Position numbers and translations under genes: made by a program. The notes beneath the pieces are model-generated. The model ran no database searches, was not told where the DNA came from, and worked only from the letters and a program-made list of their open reading frames with translations. A DNA stretch of 64,000 nt from JAFGSI01 sp041287425 (GTDB taxonomy: Bacteria > Chloroflexota > Anaerolineae > Anaerolineales > Villigracilaceae): the NCBI GenBank assembly GCA_041287425.1, contig JBEULG010000024.1, positions 27,584 through 91,583 on the forward strand. Direction: 5' to 3'. Positions 25,285 through 33,114 of this stretch are shown here, piece by piece. Within the stretch, counting starts at the first letter, position 1, and each line of letters starts with the position of its first letter.

Positions 25285-25533
25285 ATGTGTCTTGGAATTC
25301 CCGCAAAAGTCATCGAACTTTATGAAAAAGACGGCATGAAAATGGCGCGCGTCGACTTTGGCGGCGTGGTCAAAGAGGCCTGCATGGAATATCTGCCCGA
25401 AGTCAAGGTCGGCGATTACACCATCGTCCATGTCGGTTTTGGCCTGTCCATCCTCGATGAACAGGAAGCCCTCGAAACGATGGACCTGCTCAAACAGATC
25501 GATGCCATGGGGGAAGAAGGAACGCCTGCGTGA
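25285..25533 (+). CDS. hypC: Hydrogenase maturation chaperone HypC
   Basis: An 82-residue HypC/HupF protein. Family members must begin Met-Cys so that Cys2 becomes available, which fixes the start at ATG 25285 (MCLGIPAKVIEL); a GTG 6 nt upstream in frame would mask the cysteine. GAGGTG is the ribosome binding site. HypC carries the iron with its CN and CO ligands between HypD and the hydrogenase large subunit. It overlaps hypD by 4 nt. Confidence 0.93.
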   Translation: MCLGIPAKVIELYEKDGMKMARVDFGGVVKEACMEYLPEVKVGDYTIVHVGFGLSILDEQEALETMDLLKQIDAMGEEGTPA

Positions 25534-26639
25534 AATATCTCGACGAATATCGCGACGCCGCTCTGACCCGCAAACTGCTGGCCGACATCCAGAAGACGGT
25601 CACCCGTGAGTGGACGCTGATGGAGGTCTGCGGCGGGCAAACGCATTCGATCATGAAATCCGGCCTGGACGAATTGCTGCCCCTCCAAATCAACCTGATT
25701 CACGGGCCGGGTTGTCCGGTGTGCGTCACCCCGCTCGAACTGGTGGATAAGGCCATCGCCCTGGCCTCCCGCTCCGACGTCATCTTTGCCTCCTATGGCG
25801 ACATGTTGCGCGTCCCCGGCTCGGAGCGCGACCTGTTCGCCGTCAAAGCCGCCGGCGGCGACGTGCGCATCGTCTACTCGCCCCTCGACGCTCTCGAAAT
25901 CGCCCGCAAGAATCCAGAAAAAACAGTCGTCTTCTTCGCCATCGGCTTCGAGACCACCGCCCCCGCCAACGCCATGGCAATCCTGCAGGCTCAGGCTCAG
26001 GGACTGGAAAACTTCGCCGTCCTGGTCTCGCACGTGACCGTACCGGCGGCGATCACCGCGCTGATGGAGTCGCCCGATGTGCAGGTGGACGGCTTCCTGG
26101 CCGCCGGCCACGTCTGCACTGTGATGGGATACTGGGAGTACGAACCGCTGGCCGAGCGGTACAAAATCCCCATCGTGGTGACCGGATTCGAGCCGGTTGA
26201 CATTCTGCACGGCATCCTGGAATGCGTCCGCGAGTTGGAGGCGGGCAGGCACGGCGTCCGCAACGCCTATGCCCGCTCGGTGACGCGGGAGGGCAACCGG
26301 TCAGCCCAGGCTGTCATCGCCCGCGTCTTCGAGATGACCGACCGCGCCTGGCGCGGCATCGGCGTCATCCCGCAATCCGGCTACCGGCTGCGAGAAGAGT
26401 TTGCCCGCTACGACGCCGAGCGGCGCTTCCCCAGCGTGCAGGCGATCGCCACCCGCGAATCGCCGCTGTGCATCAGCGGATTGGTGTTGCAGGGAATCAA
26501 AAAGCCGACCGATTGCCCGGCCTTCGGGAGAGAATGCACGCCGCAGACTCCCCTCGGTGCGACCATGGTCTCCTCGGAGGGAGCCTGTGCGGCGTATTTC
26601 CGTTATCGTCCGCAAACGAAGACAAATGAGCACAGATAA
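25530..26639 (+). CDS. hypD: Hydrogenase maturation protein HypD
   Basis: A 369-residue protein with GTG start overlapping the hypC stop. Conserved blocks are all present: EVCGGQTHSIMKSGLD, HGPGCPVCVTP, FAIGFETTAP, AAGHVCTVMG and the C-terminal Cys-rich segment with FGRECTPQTPLGA. HypD holds a [4Fe-4S] cluster and assembles the Fe(CN)2CO group with HypC, using cyanide from HypE. Normal family length. Confidence 0.94.
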   Translation: MKYLDEYRDAALTRKLLADIQKTVTREWTLMEVCGGQTHSIMKSGLDELLPLQINLIHGPGCPVCVTPLELVDKAIALASRSDVIFASYGDMLRVPGSERDLFAVKAAGGDVRIVYSPLDALEIARKNPEKTVVFFAIGFETTAPANAMAILQAQAQGLENFAVLVSHVTVPAAITALMESPDVQVDGFLAAGHVCTVMGYWEYEPLAERYKIPIVVTGFEPVDILHGILECVRELEAGRHGVRNAYARSVTREGNRSAQAVIARVFEMTDRAWRGIGVIPQSGYRLREEFARYDAERRFPSVQAIATRESPLCISGLVLQGIKKPTDCPAFGRECTPQTPLGATMVSSEGACAAYFRYRPQTKTNEHR

Positions 26640-27744
26640 AGAAAAACCGAACCTGATGGGCTGGACTTGTCCCCGCCCGCTGCAAAACTACCCGACCATT
26701 GTCATGGGACACGGTGCAGGCGGCCGGATGATGGCCGACCTGATCGAACACCTCTTCGCCCCCGCCTTCGACAACGAGTGGCTCGGCCAGATGGGCGATT
26801 CCACGGCTCTCGATCTGCTGCAGAGCGCGGACGAAAAGTCGAGGCTTGCTTTCACCACCGACTCGTTCGTTGTCAGTCCGTTGTTCTTCCCCGGCGGCAA
26901 TATCGGCGAACTGGCCGTCTACGGCACGGTCAACGACCTGGCGATGCGCGGGGCAAAGCCGCTCTTCCTTTCAGCGGGTTTCATCCTGGAGGAGGGCCTG
27001 CCGATGGAGGTGCTCGGCGCCATCGTGGCGGCCATGGCGGCTGCCTGCCAGAGGAGCGGCGTGAGAATTGCCGCCGGCGATACGAAGGTCGTCCAGCGCG
27101 GCCATGGCGACGGCGTGTACATCAACACCTCCGGCATCGGTCTCATCCCGGCGGGCGTGGATATCGCGCCGCAAAACGCCCGCCCCGGCGATGCGGTGCT
27201 GGTTAGCGGGACGATTGGCGATCACGGCATCGCCGTTCTATCGGTGCGCGAGGGATTGGCCTTCCAAACGGAAATCGAATCCGACACTGCCCCGCTGAAC
27301 GGCCTGGTCGAGGCGATGATGACCGCCTGCAAGACTGCCGAAGTTGTGAGAACCTCGGCGCTCCGCCAGCCGATTCACTGCCTGCGCGATGCGACCCGCG
27401 GCGGGTTGGCAGCAGTACTGAACGAACTGGCAACCGCCTCCCAGGCGGGAATCGAATTCGACGAGCGGGCGGTGCCCATCCGCCCCGAGGTCAACGCGGC
27501 CTGCGAGATGCTCGGCCTGGACCCGCTCCACATCGCCAACGAGGGCAAATTGGTCGCCATCGTGGAAGAAGAGGCTGCCGAAGCCGTTTTGCTGGCTATG
27601 CGCAATCACGAACTCGGACGGGAGGCCGCCATCATCGGGCGAGTCACCGCCGAGCATCCTGGCCGCGTCCTGGCCCAAACCGCCATCGGCGGCCGGCGCA
27701 TCGTCGATGTGCCGGCGGGCGAATTGTTGCCGAGGATTTGTTGA
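26626..27744 (+). CDS. hypE: Hydrogenase maturation protein HypE
   Basis: A 372-residue PurM-like ATPase. It has GHGAGGRMMADLI near the N-terminus, DSFVVSPLFFPGG, AVYGTVNDLAMRGA, AAGDTKVV and RDATRGGLAAVLNE. It ends in Pro-Arg-Ile-Cys, the C-terminal cysteine that HypF carbamoylates and HypE dehydrates to thiocyanate. I took ATG 26626, which overlaps hypD by 14 nt; a second ATG ten codons later is possible. hypA, hypB, hypF and hydrogenase structural genes are not in the window. Confidence 0.93.
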   Translation: MSTDKEKPNLMGWTCPRPLQNYPTIVMGHGAGGRMMADLIEHLFAPAFDNEWLGQMGDSTALDLLQSADEKSRLAFTTDSFVVSPLFFPGGNIGELAVYGTVNDLAMRGAKPLFLSAGFILEEGLPMEVLGAIVAAMAAACQRSGVRIAAGDTKVVQRGHGDGVYINTSGIGLIPAGVDIAPQNARPGDAVLVSGTIGDHGIAVLSVREGLAFQTEIESDTAPLNGLVEAMMTACKTAEVVRTSALRQPIHCLRDATRGGLAAVLNELATASQAGIEFDERAVPIRPEVNAACEMLGLDPLHIANEGKLVAIVEEEAAEAVLLAMRNHELGREAAIIGRVTAEHPGRVLAQTAIGGRRIVDVPAGELLPRIC

Positions 27745-27752
27745 TTTACACC

Positions 27753-27787
27753 GAAGAACCCGTTCCGCAGGCTGGAACGGGTTCTTC
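27753..27787. terminator. Strong bidirectional stem-loop after hypE
   Basis: GAAGAACCCGTTCC (27753-27766) pairs perfectly with GGAACGGGTTCTTC (27774-27787), 14 bp with a 7-nt loop, between two convergent genes. The stem ends in TTCTTC in either direction. Nearly the same sequence recurs at 56932-56968. Confidence 0.8.
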
Positions 27788-28642
27788 TCAAGCCGTCAGG
27801 TCGGGCAGGGCCAGCCACTCGCCGGGCAGACGCGGATGAGCCAGACCATCCACCAATAAGCCAGAAGCAACCAACCGCCCGACAGTCCGGCGCACGAGTT
27901 CGGGCGGCCAGCCAAAGAGTTTGACCAGGTCGCGGCTCTGGGCGGCGCCCACCGAACGGAAATACAACTCGACGAGTTTGGCGCGCGCCTCGGCCTCACC
28001 AATCGGCCGCGCCCTCTCCGGCAAGTCGGGAAAATGACGAGCGGTCAGTTCATAACGATAGGCGTAGCGCCACGCCCCGGCCTCGGCAACGCCGACCGGC
28101 AAAATCTTGAAGTCCATCTGCAAATCCTCGAGGGCGCGATGGAAGACGGTCTCTTTGGCGTTCATCAGGCGAGCCTCCTTGCGCAGCGAAATCGTGTCCA
28201 GAGGCCCTTTGGCAAGCAGCGCCTCGTAAACCTGTTTGGCCGCCTGGGTCAAACGGCCCTCCTGGTAAGCAAGCAGATAGTCTTCCTCAGGAGAGCCGTA
28301 GTTTTCCGAAAGGGCGTAAAAATAGGGGGCGACTTCCAACGAGATAAAAGTAGCCTTGCGGCGCAAAATCTTGGCGTAATACCAGAGGCGTTTGTCGAGC
28401 GAATCGTCCTTCCAGCCCCAGGTCACATGACCCGGATCGTCATGTTCGTCCGCCACCGGCCGGTCGCCGGCAACGGCCGTCCACAGAGAGGGCAATTCCA
28501 TCCCCTTAACCGGCCAGAAGTAAACGAAGCCGCGTTCGTTGACATAGTCCACTGCCGCTTCCGGGCTGGCAAGACGGGGATGGGGGGGCAAGCGATAGGT
28601 ATAGGCGCGATAGGCTTTGAGTCTGTCGAGGTGGATCATCAA
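27788..28642 (-). CDS. AlkZ-related winged-helix protein
   Basis: A 284-residue soluble protein. The opening HLDRLKAYRAYTYRLPPHPR, an aromatic, Pro-rich central part and the C-terminal helix-turn-helix-like segments (SRDLVKLFGWPPELVRRTVG) recall the AlkZ/YcaQ winged-helix DNA glycosylase family that repairs interstrand crosslinks. I do not see the catalytic QxQ motif of AlkZ, so it is probably a related protein with another role. No clear ribosome binding site before the ATG. Assignment tentative. Confidence 0.5.
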   Translation of the reverse strand: MMIHLDRLKAYRAYTYRLPPHPRLASPEAAVDYVNERGFVYFWPVKGMELPSLWTAVAGDRPVADEHDDPGHVTWGWKDDSLDKRLWYYAKILRRKATFISLEVAPYFYALSENYGSPEEDYLLAYQEGRLTQAAKQVYEALLAKGPLDTISLRKEARLMNAKETVFHRALEDLQMDFKILPVGVAEAGAWRYAYRYELTARHFPDLPERARPIGEAEARAKLVELYFRSVGAAQSRDLVKLFGWPPELVRRTVGRLVASGLLVDGLAHPRLPGEWLALPDLTA

Positions 28643-28662
28643 CGGAGTAAGACCGGTTTATC

Positions 28663-29736
28663 CTAAAGGCTAATGGGCAACAGAGAGGTGAAAATAAGCC
28701 AGGCCGCCGCCAGCGCCAGCAAGGTATTAAATAAAGTCGCCAGAAGGAACACCACCGCCGGCTTCCAGCCCATGCGTTTGATCTCGCCGAAGGCGAACTC
28801 CAATCCCATCGAGACAAAGGCCAGTGTAAATGCCCAGTTACGCAAGGCGTTGATGACATCTTTGCCCGAATCAAGCCAGCCCAGGGTGTACAGGATGGAT
28901 GCAACAATGAAGCCAAGCACAAATTTGGGAAAGCGGTCCCAAATCAGCCGGGCACTGGGGCGCCGCCCACCTTCGGCCTTGCCGGCGTAATATACCGCCA
29001 GGACAAAGGCCACCACGCCAATCAGGGCGTTCTGGGTATTTTTGACGATAGAGGCCACCTGTTGAGCCCCCTCACTGTAAATCGTCCCGGCTCCGATGAC
29101 GGCCGCGGTGGTGTCGATGTTGCCTCCAAACCAGGCCCCGGCGACGACGTCCGACAGCCCCAACGCGCCCGCCGCCAGCGGCATCAACACCATCATCGGC
29201 AACGCCACCACGATGACCAGCGCCACCACATAGGTGACCTGTTCCTTCTTGGCCATCACCGAGCCGGCAGCCGCAATCGCCGCCGAAACCCCACAGACGG
29301 CCAGAGCGGTTGACATCACCGCCCGCAGTTTGTCATCCAGGCCAAAACGTCCCGCCAACCAGTAGGTGAAGAGGAAAACACAAGTGATGAGAATCAACGC
29401 CTGGACGATGGCGCCGCCCGCCGCAGTGACCAGCAGTTGCAAGTTGATGCTCGCCCCCAACAAAACCAGGCCGATTTTCAAGAAGAGTTCGGTCCTGACG
29501 CCGGGACGCATGAATTCGACGCCGCCAAAGGGCCGCAGGAGCAGATTGACCAGGATGCCCAGTAACGCCGCCCAAATGGGATACTCCAACACCTTGCCCG
29601 GGATGCCGCCGGGCAAGGTCAGCGCATAGATGCGCTTGGTTAGCCACCAGGCCAAAATCGAAAGGAGCGCCGTCAGCAGCAGGGCGCTCGAAATTCGCAG
29701 CCAGTTCTTCGAAGAGCGAGAAATTTCCCGGTTCAT
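28663..29736 (-). CDS. YeiH/UPF0324-type membrane transporter (putative sulfate exporter)
   Basis: A 357-residue protein with about ten helices. Family motifs: EYPIWAALLGILVNL, GLVLLGASINL, CGVSAAIAAAGSVMAKKEQV, GGNIDTTAAVIGAG and VKNTQNALIGVVAF. The family is annotated as putative sulfate exporter; the substrate has not been settled as far as I know. TAGGAGAAAAG before the ATG overlaps the stop of a 41-residue ORF upstream on the same strand, so the two are coupled. Confidence 0.85.
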   Translation of the reverse strand: MNREISRSSKNWLRISSALLLTALLSILAWWLTKRIYALTLPGGIPGKVLEYPIWAALLGILVNLLLRPFGGVEFMRPGVRTELFLKIGLVLLGASINLQLLVTAAGGAIVQALILITCVFLFTYWLAGRFGLDDKLRAVMSTALAVCGVSAAIAAAGSVMAKKEQVTYVVALVIVVALPMMVLMPLAAGALGLSDVVAGAWFGGNIDTTAAVIGAGTIYSEGAQQVASIVKNTQNALIGVVAFVLAVYYAGKAEGGRRPSARLIWDRFPKFVLGFIVASILYTLGWLDSGKDVINALRNWAFTLAFVSMGLEFAFGEIKRMGWKPAVVFLLATLFNTLLALAAAWLIFTSLLPISL

Positions 29737-29744
29737 CTTTTCTC

Positions 29745-29870
29745 CTAGAACGAGACGGGCAGGCCGCCTTCTCCCAACACCCCCAGTACAGCCAGGAGAA
29801 TCAAAACGAATGCAACAATCACCGCCCAGACATCCTCGCTGAGCAAAACGCCAATCGGTTTTTTCGGCAT
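29745..29870 (-). CDS. 41-residue membrane protein upstream of yeiH-like gene
   Basis: An ORF of 42 codons including the stop. GGAGGTAGAT precedes the ATG at 29870, close to an ideal ribosome binding site. The product is MPKKPIGVLLSEDVWAVI followed by one membrane helix (about 15-32) and a short Gly-rich tail (GEGGLPVSF). Its stop codon is part of the next gene's Shine-Dalgarno (TAGGAG). The acidic-Trp entry into a single helix (SEDVWAV) resembles, as I remember them, the extra N-terminal helix of longer YeiH homologues (EDWWAVW). I infer an accessory subunit of the transporter. Confidence 0.7.
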   Translation of the reverse strand: MPKKPIGVLLSEDVWAVIVAFVLILLAVLGVLGEGGLPVSF

Positions 29871-29997
29871 ATCTACCTCCAGTCTGGATTCTATTGCATA
29901 ATCGGCGTAACGCTCATATTCAGTTCATGTTAAACTATTCAGGAGCGTGCTGAAATGCTTTGCCGGCCGCCCTCACGCATTCGTTGGGAGAGATGGT

Positions 29998-30900
29998 ATG
30001 AACGAACTCGAATCTGCAATTCGGACCCTCGGCGACAGCCTGATTTACGAGATTCTCAACGCCCTCGGCCTGCCCAAAACCCCGCGCCTGCACCGGCTCT
30101 TCCGGCCGCTGTTCGGTCAGGCCGTTGACCGCCTCTCGGCCATCGGCGTGGCCGCCGACCGCATGATTGCGACTCGCGGCTTTCCGGCCGCGGCCGCCTG
30201 GATGGCCAGTCACTGGGTACGGGCGGTTGATACGCGCGGGAGCGAAACGATTCCGGCCGAGGGGCCGCTGTTGATGGTGGCCAATCATCCGGGCGCCTAT
30301 GATATTCTCGTCCTGCCCTCCCGTCTGGGCCGCCGCGACGTACACATCCTCTCCAGCGACATCCCTTTTCTGAAAAGCCTGCCCAACGCCAGCCAGCATC
30401 TCATCTTCTTGAGCCAGCAGATTCAAGAACGCATGGCGGCCGCGCGGGAGGCTATCCGCCGGCTGCAATCCGGCGCGGCGCTCCTGCTCTTCGGCAGCGG
30501 ACTCATCGACCCGGACCCGGCCGTCTATCCGAACGCCGAGCAGCGCATCGAGGCCTGGTCTCCCTCCATTGATTTGTTCCTGCGTCAGGTGCCGCAGGCG
30601 CAAGTCTTGCTGGCGATCATCAGCGGCGTCATCGCGCCGGAGTGGGCGCGGCATCCGCTCACCCGTCTGCGCCGCCTCGACTGGCACCGCCAGCGGCTGG
30701 CCGAATTCGGACAAATCATCCAACAACTGTTCCGCCCCGGTCAATTGTATCTCCAGCCGCGCCTGAGTTTCGCCCCGCCCGTCAGCGTCGAAACCTTGCG
30801 AAGAGAAAGCGGCGGGGAAGGCGTGCTGCCGGCAGTGATCGCACGCGGCAAAGCCCTGCTGGCCGAACATCTCAAAATCTTCGGCGGATACGCCCGCTGA
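29998..30900 (+). CDS. PlsC-like acyltransferase, copy 1
   Basis: A 300-residue protein. The segment VANHPGAYDILVLPS matches the NHxxxxD active-site block of glycerophospholipid acyltransferases (PlsC family), and SSDIPFLKSLPN and LLLFGSGLIDPDPAVY occupy the places of blocks II and III. No clear membrane helix, so peripheral. The ATG at 29998 has GGGAGAGATGG upstream; a GTG at 29947 is less likely. It is followed after 11 nt by a clear paralog. Substrate unknown. Confidence 0.75.
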   Translation: MNELESAIRTLGDSLIYEILNALGLPKTPRLHRLFRPLFGQAVDRLSAIGVAADRMIATRGFPAAAAWMASHWVRAVDTRGSETIPAEGPLLMVANHPGAYDILVLPSRLGRRDVHILSSDIPFLKSLPNASQHLIFLSQQIQERMAAAREAIRRLQSGAALLLFGSGLIDPDPAVYPNAEQRIEAWSPSIDLFLRQVPQAQVLLAIISGVIAPEWARHPLTRLRRLDWHRQRLAEFGQIIQQLFRPGQLYLQPRLSFAPPVSVETLRRESGGEGVLPAVIARGKALLAEHLKIFGGYAR

Positions 30901-30911
30901 ACGGAAACAGA

Positions 30912-31823
30912 ATGCCCGCTACAGAAACCCTCCTGCTGGCTCGAACCCTGATTGATGAAATGGTAGGGGCCGTCGGTCTGCCCAAGATGGCCGCCTTCCA
31001 AAAATTATTCTGGTCCCTCTTTGGCGGCCTGATGATTCGCTTTGCCGAACTGGGATTGACCTTCGACCGGCTGGTCGCCAGCAGCGGGCTGCCAAAAGCC
31101 AGCCAATGGGCGCTTTCTTTTTTTTGTCATCCGGCCGCGGGGCGCGGCCTGGAACACATTCCGCCAGACGGGCCCCTCCTGGTCACGTCCAACCACCCCG
31201 GCGCCTACGACGCCCTGGTGATTTTCTCGCACCTGAACCGCCCCGATATTCGTTGGATTTCCAGCGAAATCCCCTTTCTCGACAATCTGCCTCACACACG
31301 GCAGCACATCATCTTCGCCTCGCGAGTCAACGCCGCGCAGCGCACGGCCGCCCTGCGGGCTGCCATCCGCCACCTGCGCGGCGGGGGGGCGTTGCTGTAT
31401 TTCGGCGCCGGTCACCGCGACCCCGATCCGGCCGTCTATGCCGGAGCGGCCCAGGCGATGGAGGCCTGGCTGCCCGGCATCGACTTCTTCTTCCGCCACG
31501 TGCCCGGCCTGCGCCTGCTGCCGACGGTGGTCAGCGGCGTCATCTCCACCTATTGGGCGCGTCACCCCATCACCTGGCTGCGCCGCAAGCAAATCGACCA
31601 ACAGCGTCTCTCCGAATTCGGGCAGGTCATCAGCCAGTTGCTGCGCCCCGGCCGACTCATGTTGACGCCGCGCCTCAGTTTCGGGCCAGGCGCGGACTTC
31701 GAAACGCTCCAGGCCGAAAGTTCGCCCGCAGACATCCTGCCGGCCGTCATCCGGCGCGAAAAAGCGCTCCTGGCCGAACACATGCAATCCGCAGAAACTG
31801 CTCGGCCAGCAGCCGCCCAATAG
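30912..31823 (+). CDS. PlsC-like acyltransferase, copy 2
   Basis: A 303-residue tandem paralog of the preceding gene, sharing the opening layout (LIDEMVGAVGLPKMAAFQKL), TSNHPGAYDALVIFS, SSEIPFLDNLPHTRQH, LLYFGAGHRDPDPAVY and WARHPITWLRRKQID. The His and Asp of the NHxxxxD motif are present. The start ATG 30912 has no strong ribosome binding site but is 11 nt after the upstream stop. The duplication suggests two related acyl transfer steps or acceptors. Confidence 0.75.
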   Translation: MPATETLLLARTLIDEMVGAVGLPKMAAFQKLFWSLFGGLMIRFAELGLTFDRLVASSGLPKASQWALSFFCHPAAGRGLEHIPPDGPLLVTSNHPGAYDALVIFSHLNRPDIRWISSEIPFLDNLPHTRQHIIFASRVNAAQRTAALRAAIRHLRGGGALLYFGAGHRDPDPAVYAGAAQAMEAWLPGIDFFFRHVPGLRLLPTVVSGVISTYWARHPITWLRRKQIDQQRLSEFGQVISQLLRPGRLMLTPRLSFGPGADFETLQAESSPADILPAVIRREKALLAEHMQSAETARPAAAQ

Positions 31824-31930
31824 CGTATAATTCGCCCCATATCCAAGATGGCCGCTCTGCTCATCGGTAAAAAGGCCGCTTCGGAGCCGAACCCAAGAGC
31901 AGCCGGTCTGACCTCTGAGCGGAGATTCTC

Positions 31931-33058
31931 ATGCGCGTTCGTCAAATCGACACCACCAACCAGCGCGACACCGACCGCTTCATTCGCTTTCCCCTGAGAC
32001 TTTACAAAGGAAACCCTTATTTCTGCCCGGCGCTCGAACCGGAAATGCGCGCCGCCATGGACCGCGCCCGGCATCCATTCTACCGGCATTCGACAGCCGA
32101 CTTCTTCCTCGCCGAGAGCGAAGGCCAGGTGCTTGGACGCATCGCCGCAGTCCACAACCGCCTGCACAACGACTACCGCCAGGTCAAAACGGCCTTCTTC
32201 TGGGCCTTCGACGCGGTGGACGACTTCCAGGTGGCTGAACGCCTGTTCGAGGCCGTTTTCGCCTGGGCGCGGGCGCGCGAACGGGACTCGATTCTCGGCC
32301 CGCGCGGCCTCCTCGGCTCCGACGCCGCCGGGGTCCTGGTCGAGGGCTTCGAGCAACGCGCCGTGATGGGCGTCCCCTACAACTTCCCCTATTACGACAC
32401 CTTTCTCCGGCGGTTGGGCTTCGAGAAATTGACCGACCATCTCTCCGGCTATCTCCCCGCCAGCGCCGAATTGCCGCCTCGCATTCGCGCCCTGGCAGAA
32501 AAAGTCGGCCGGCGGCGCGGCTATCGGCTGGTCCATTTTTCCGGCAAAGATGAAATGCGCCGCTTGGCGCCGGCGGTGATGGCCGTCCATGAGCAAGCCT
32601 TCGCCGGCTCGCATGAATGGCATCCCATCAGCAAGGAAGAAATGAATTGGGTGGCCGAGTCGCTCATCGCCATCGCCGACCCGCGCCTGGTCAAACTGGT
32701 GGCAAAGGGGGAGCAGGTCGTTGGCTTCGGCCTGCTCTACCCCGATCTATCGGACGCCATCCGCCGTCACGGCGGGCGTCTGAACCCTCTAGCCTTGCTG
32801 GACCTGCAACGCGAGTCGCGGCGAACGAAGTGGTTGATCGCCAACGGCGTGGGGATGCTGCCCGCCCATCAAAACCTGGGCGGCAACGCCGTGCTGTATG
32901 CTGGCCTGTATGAAGCCATCCGGCAAGTCGGTCAATATGAACATATTGACATCGTGATGGTCAACGAAATCAACTTCAAAAGCCGCTCCGACATGGAAGC
33001 AATCGGCGCAAAGTGGTACAAGACACACCGCAGTTACACTCGCAAACTCGAAACGTGA
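31931..33058 (+). CDS. GNAT-superfamily N-acyltransferase
   Basis: A 375-residue protein. The N-terminal half has a GNAT-like core (FFLAESEGQVLGRIAAVHN, DSILGPRGLLGSDAAGVLVE, GVPYNFPYYDTFLRRLGFEK) and the C-terminal half a second, weaker one (VVGFGLLYPDLS, NEINFKSRSDMEAIGAKWYKTHRSY). Two-domain proteins like this occur among lipid and peptidoglycan-related acyltransferases. GCGGAGATTCTC precedes the ATG. A TATAAT at 31826-31831 about 100 nt upstream may be its -10. It follows two PlsC-like genes, hinting at acyl-lipid synthesis. Substrate unknown. Confidence 0.7.
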   Translation: MRVRQIDTTNQRDTDRFIRFPLRLYKGNPYFCPALEPEMRAAMDRARHPFYRHSTADFFLAESEGQVLGRIAAVHNRLHNDYRQVKTAFFWAFDAVDDFQVAERLFEAVFAWARARERDSILGPRGLLGSDAAGVLVEGFEQRAVMGVPYNFPYYDTFLRRLGFEKLTDHLSGYLPASAELPPRIRALAEKVGRRRGYRLVHFSGKDEMRRLAPAVMAVHEQAFAGSHEWHPISKEEMNWVAESLIAIADPRLVKLVAKGEQVVGFGLLYPDLSDAIRRHGGRLNPLALLDLQRESRRTKWLIANGVGMLPAHQNLGGNAVLYAGLYEAIRQVGQYEHIDIVMVNEINFKSRSDMEAIGAKWYKTHRSYTRKLET

Positions 33059-33114
33059 CGGCCGCCGTTGCAAAAGCGAGCAAATCCTCCATCCCGCGCA
33101 AAGGACATTTGCCC

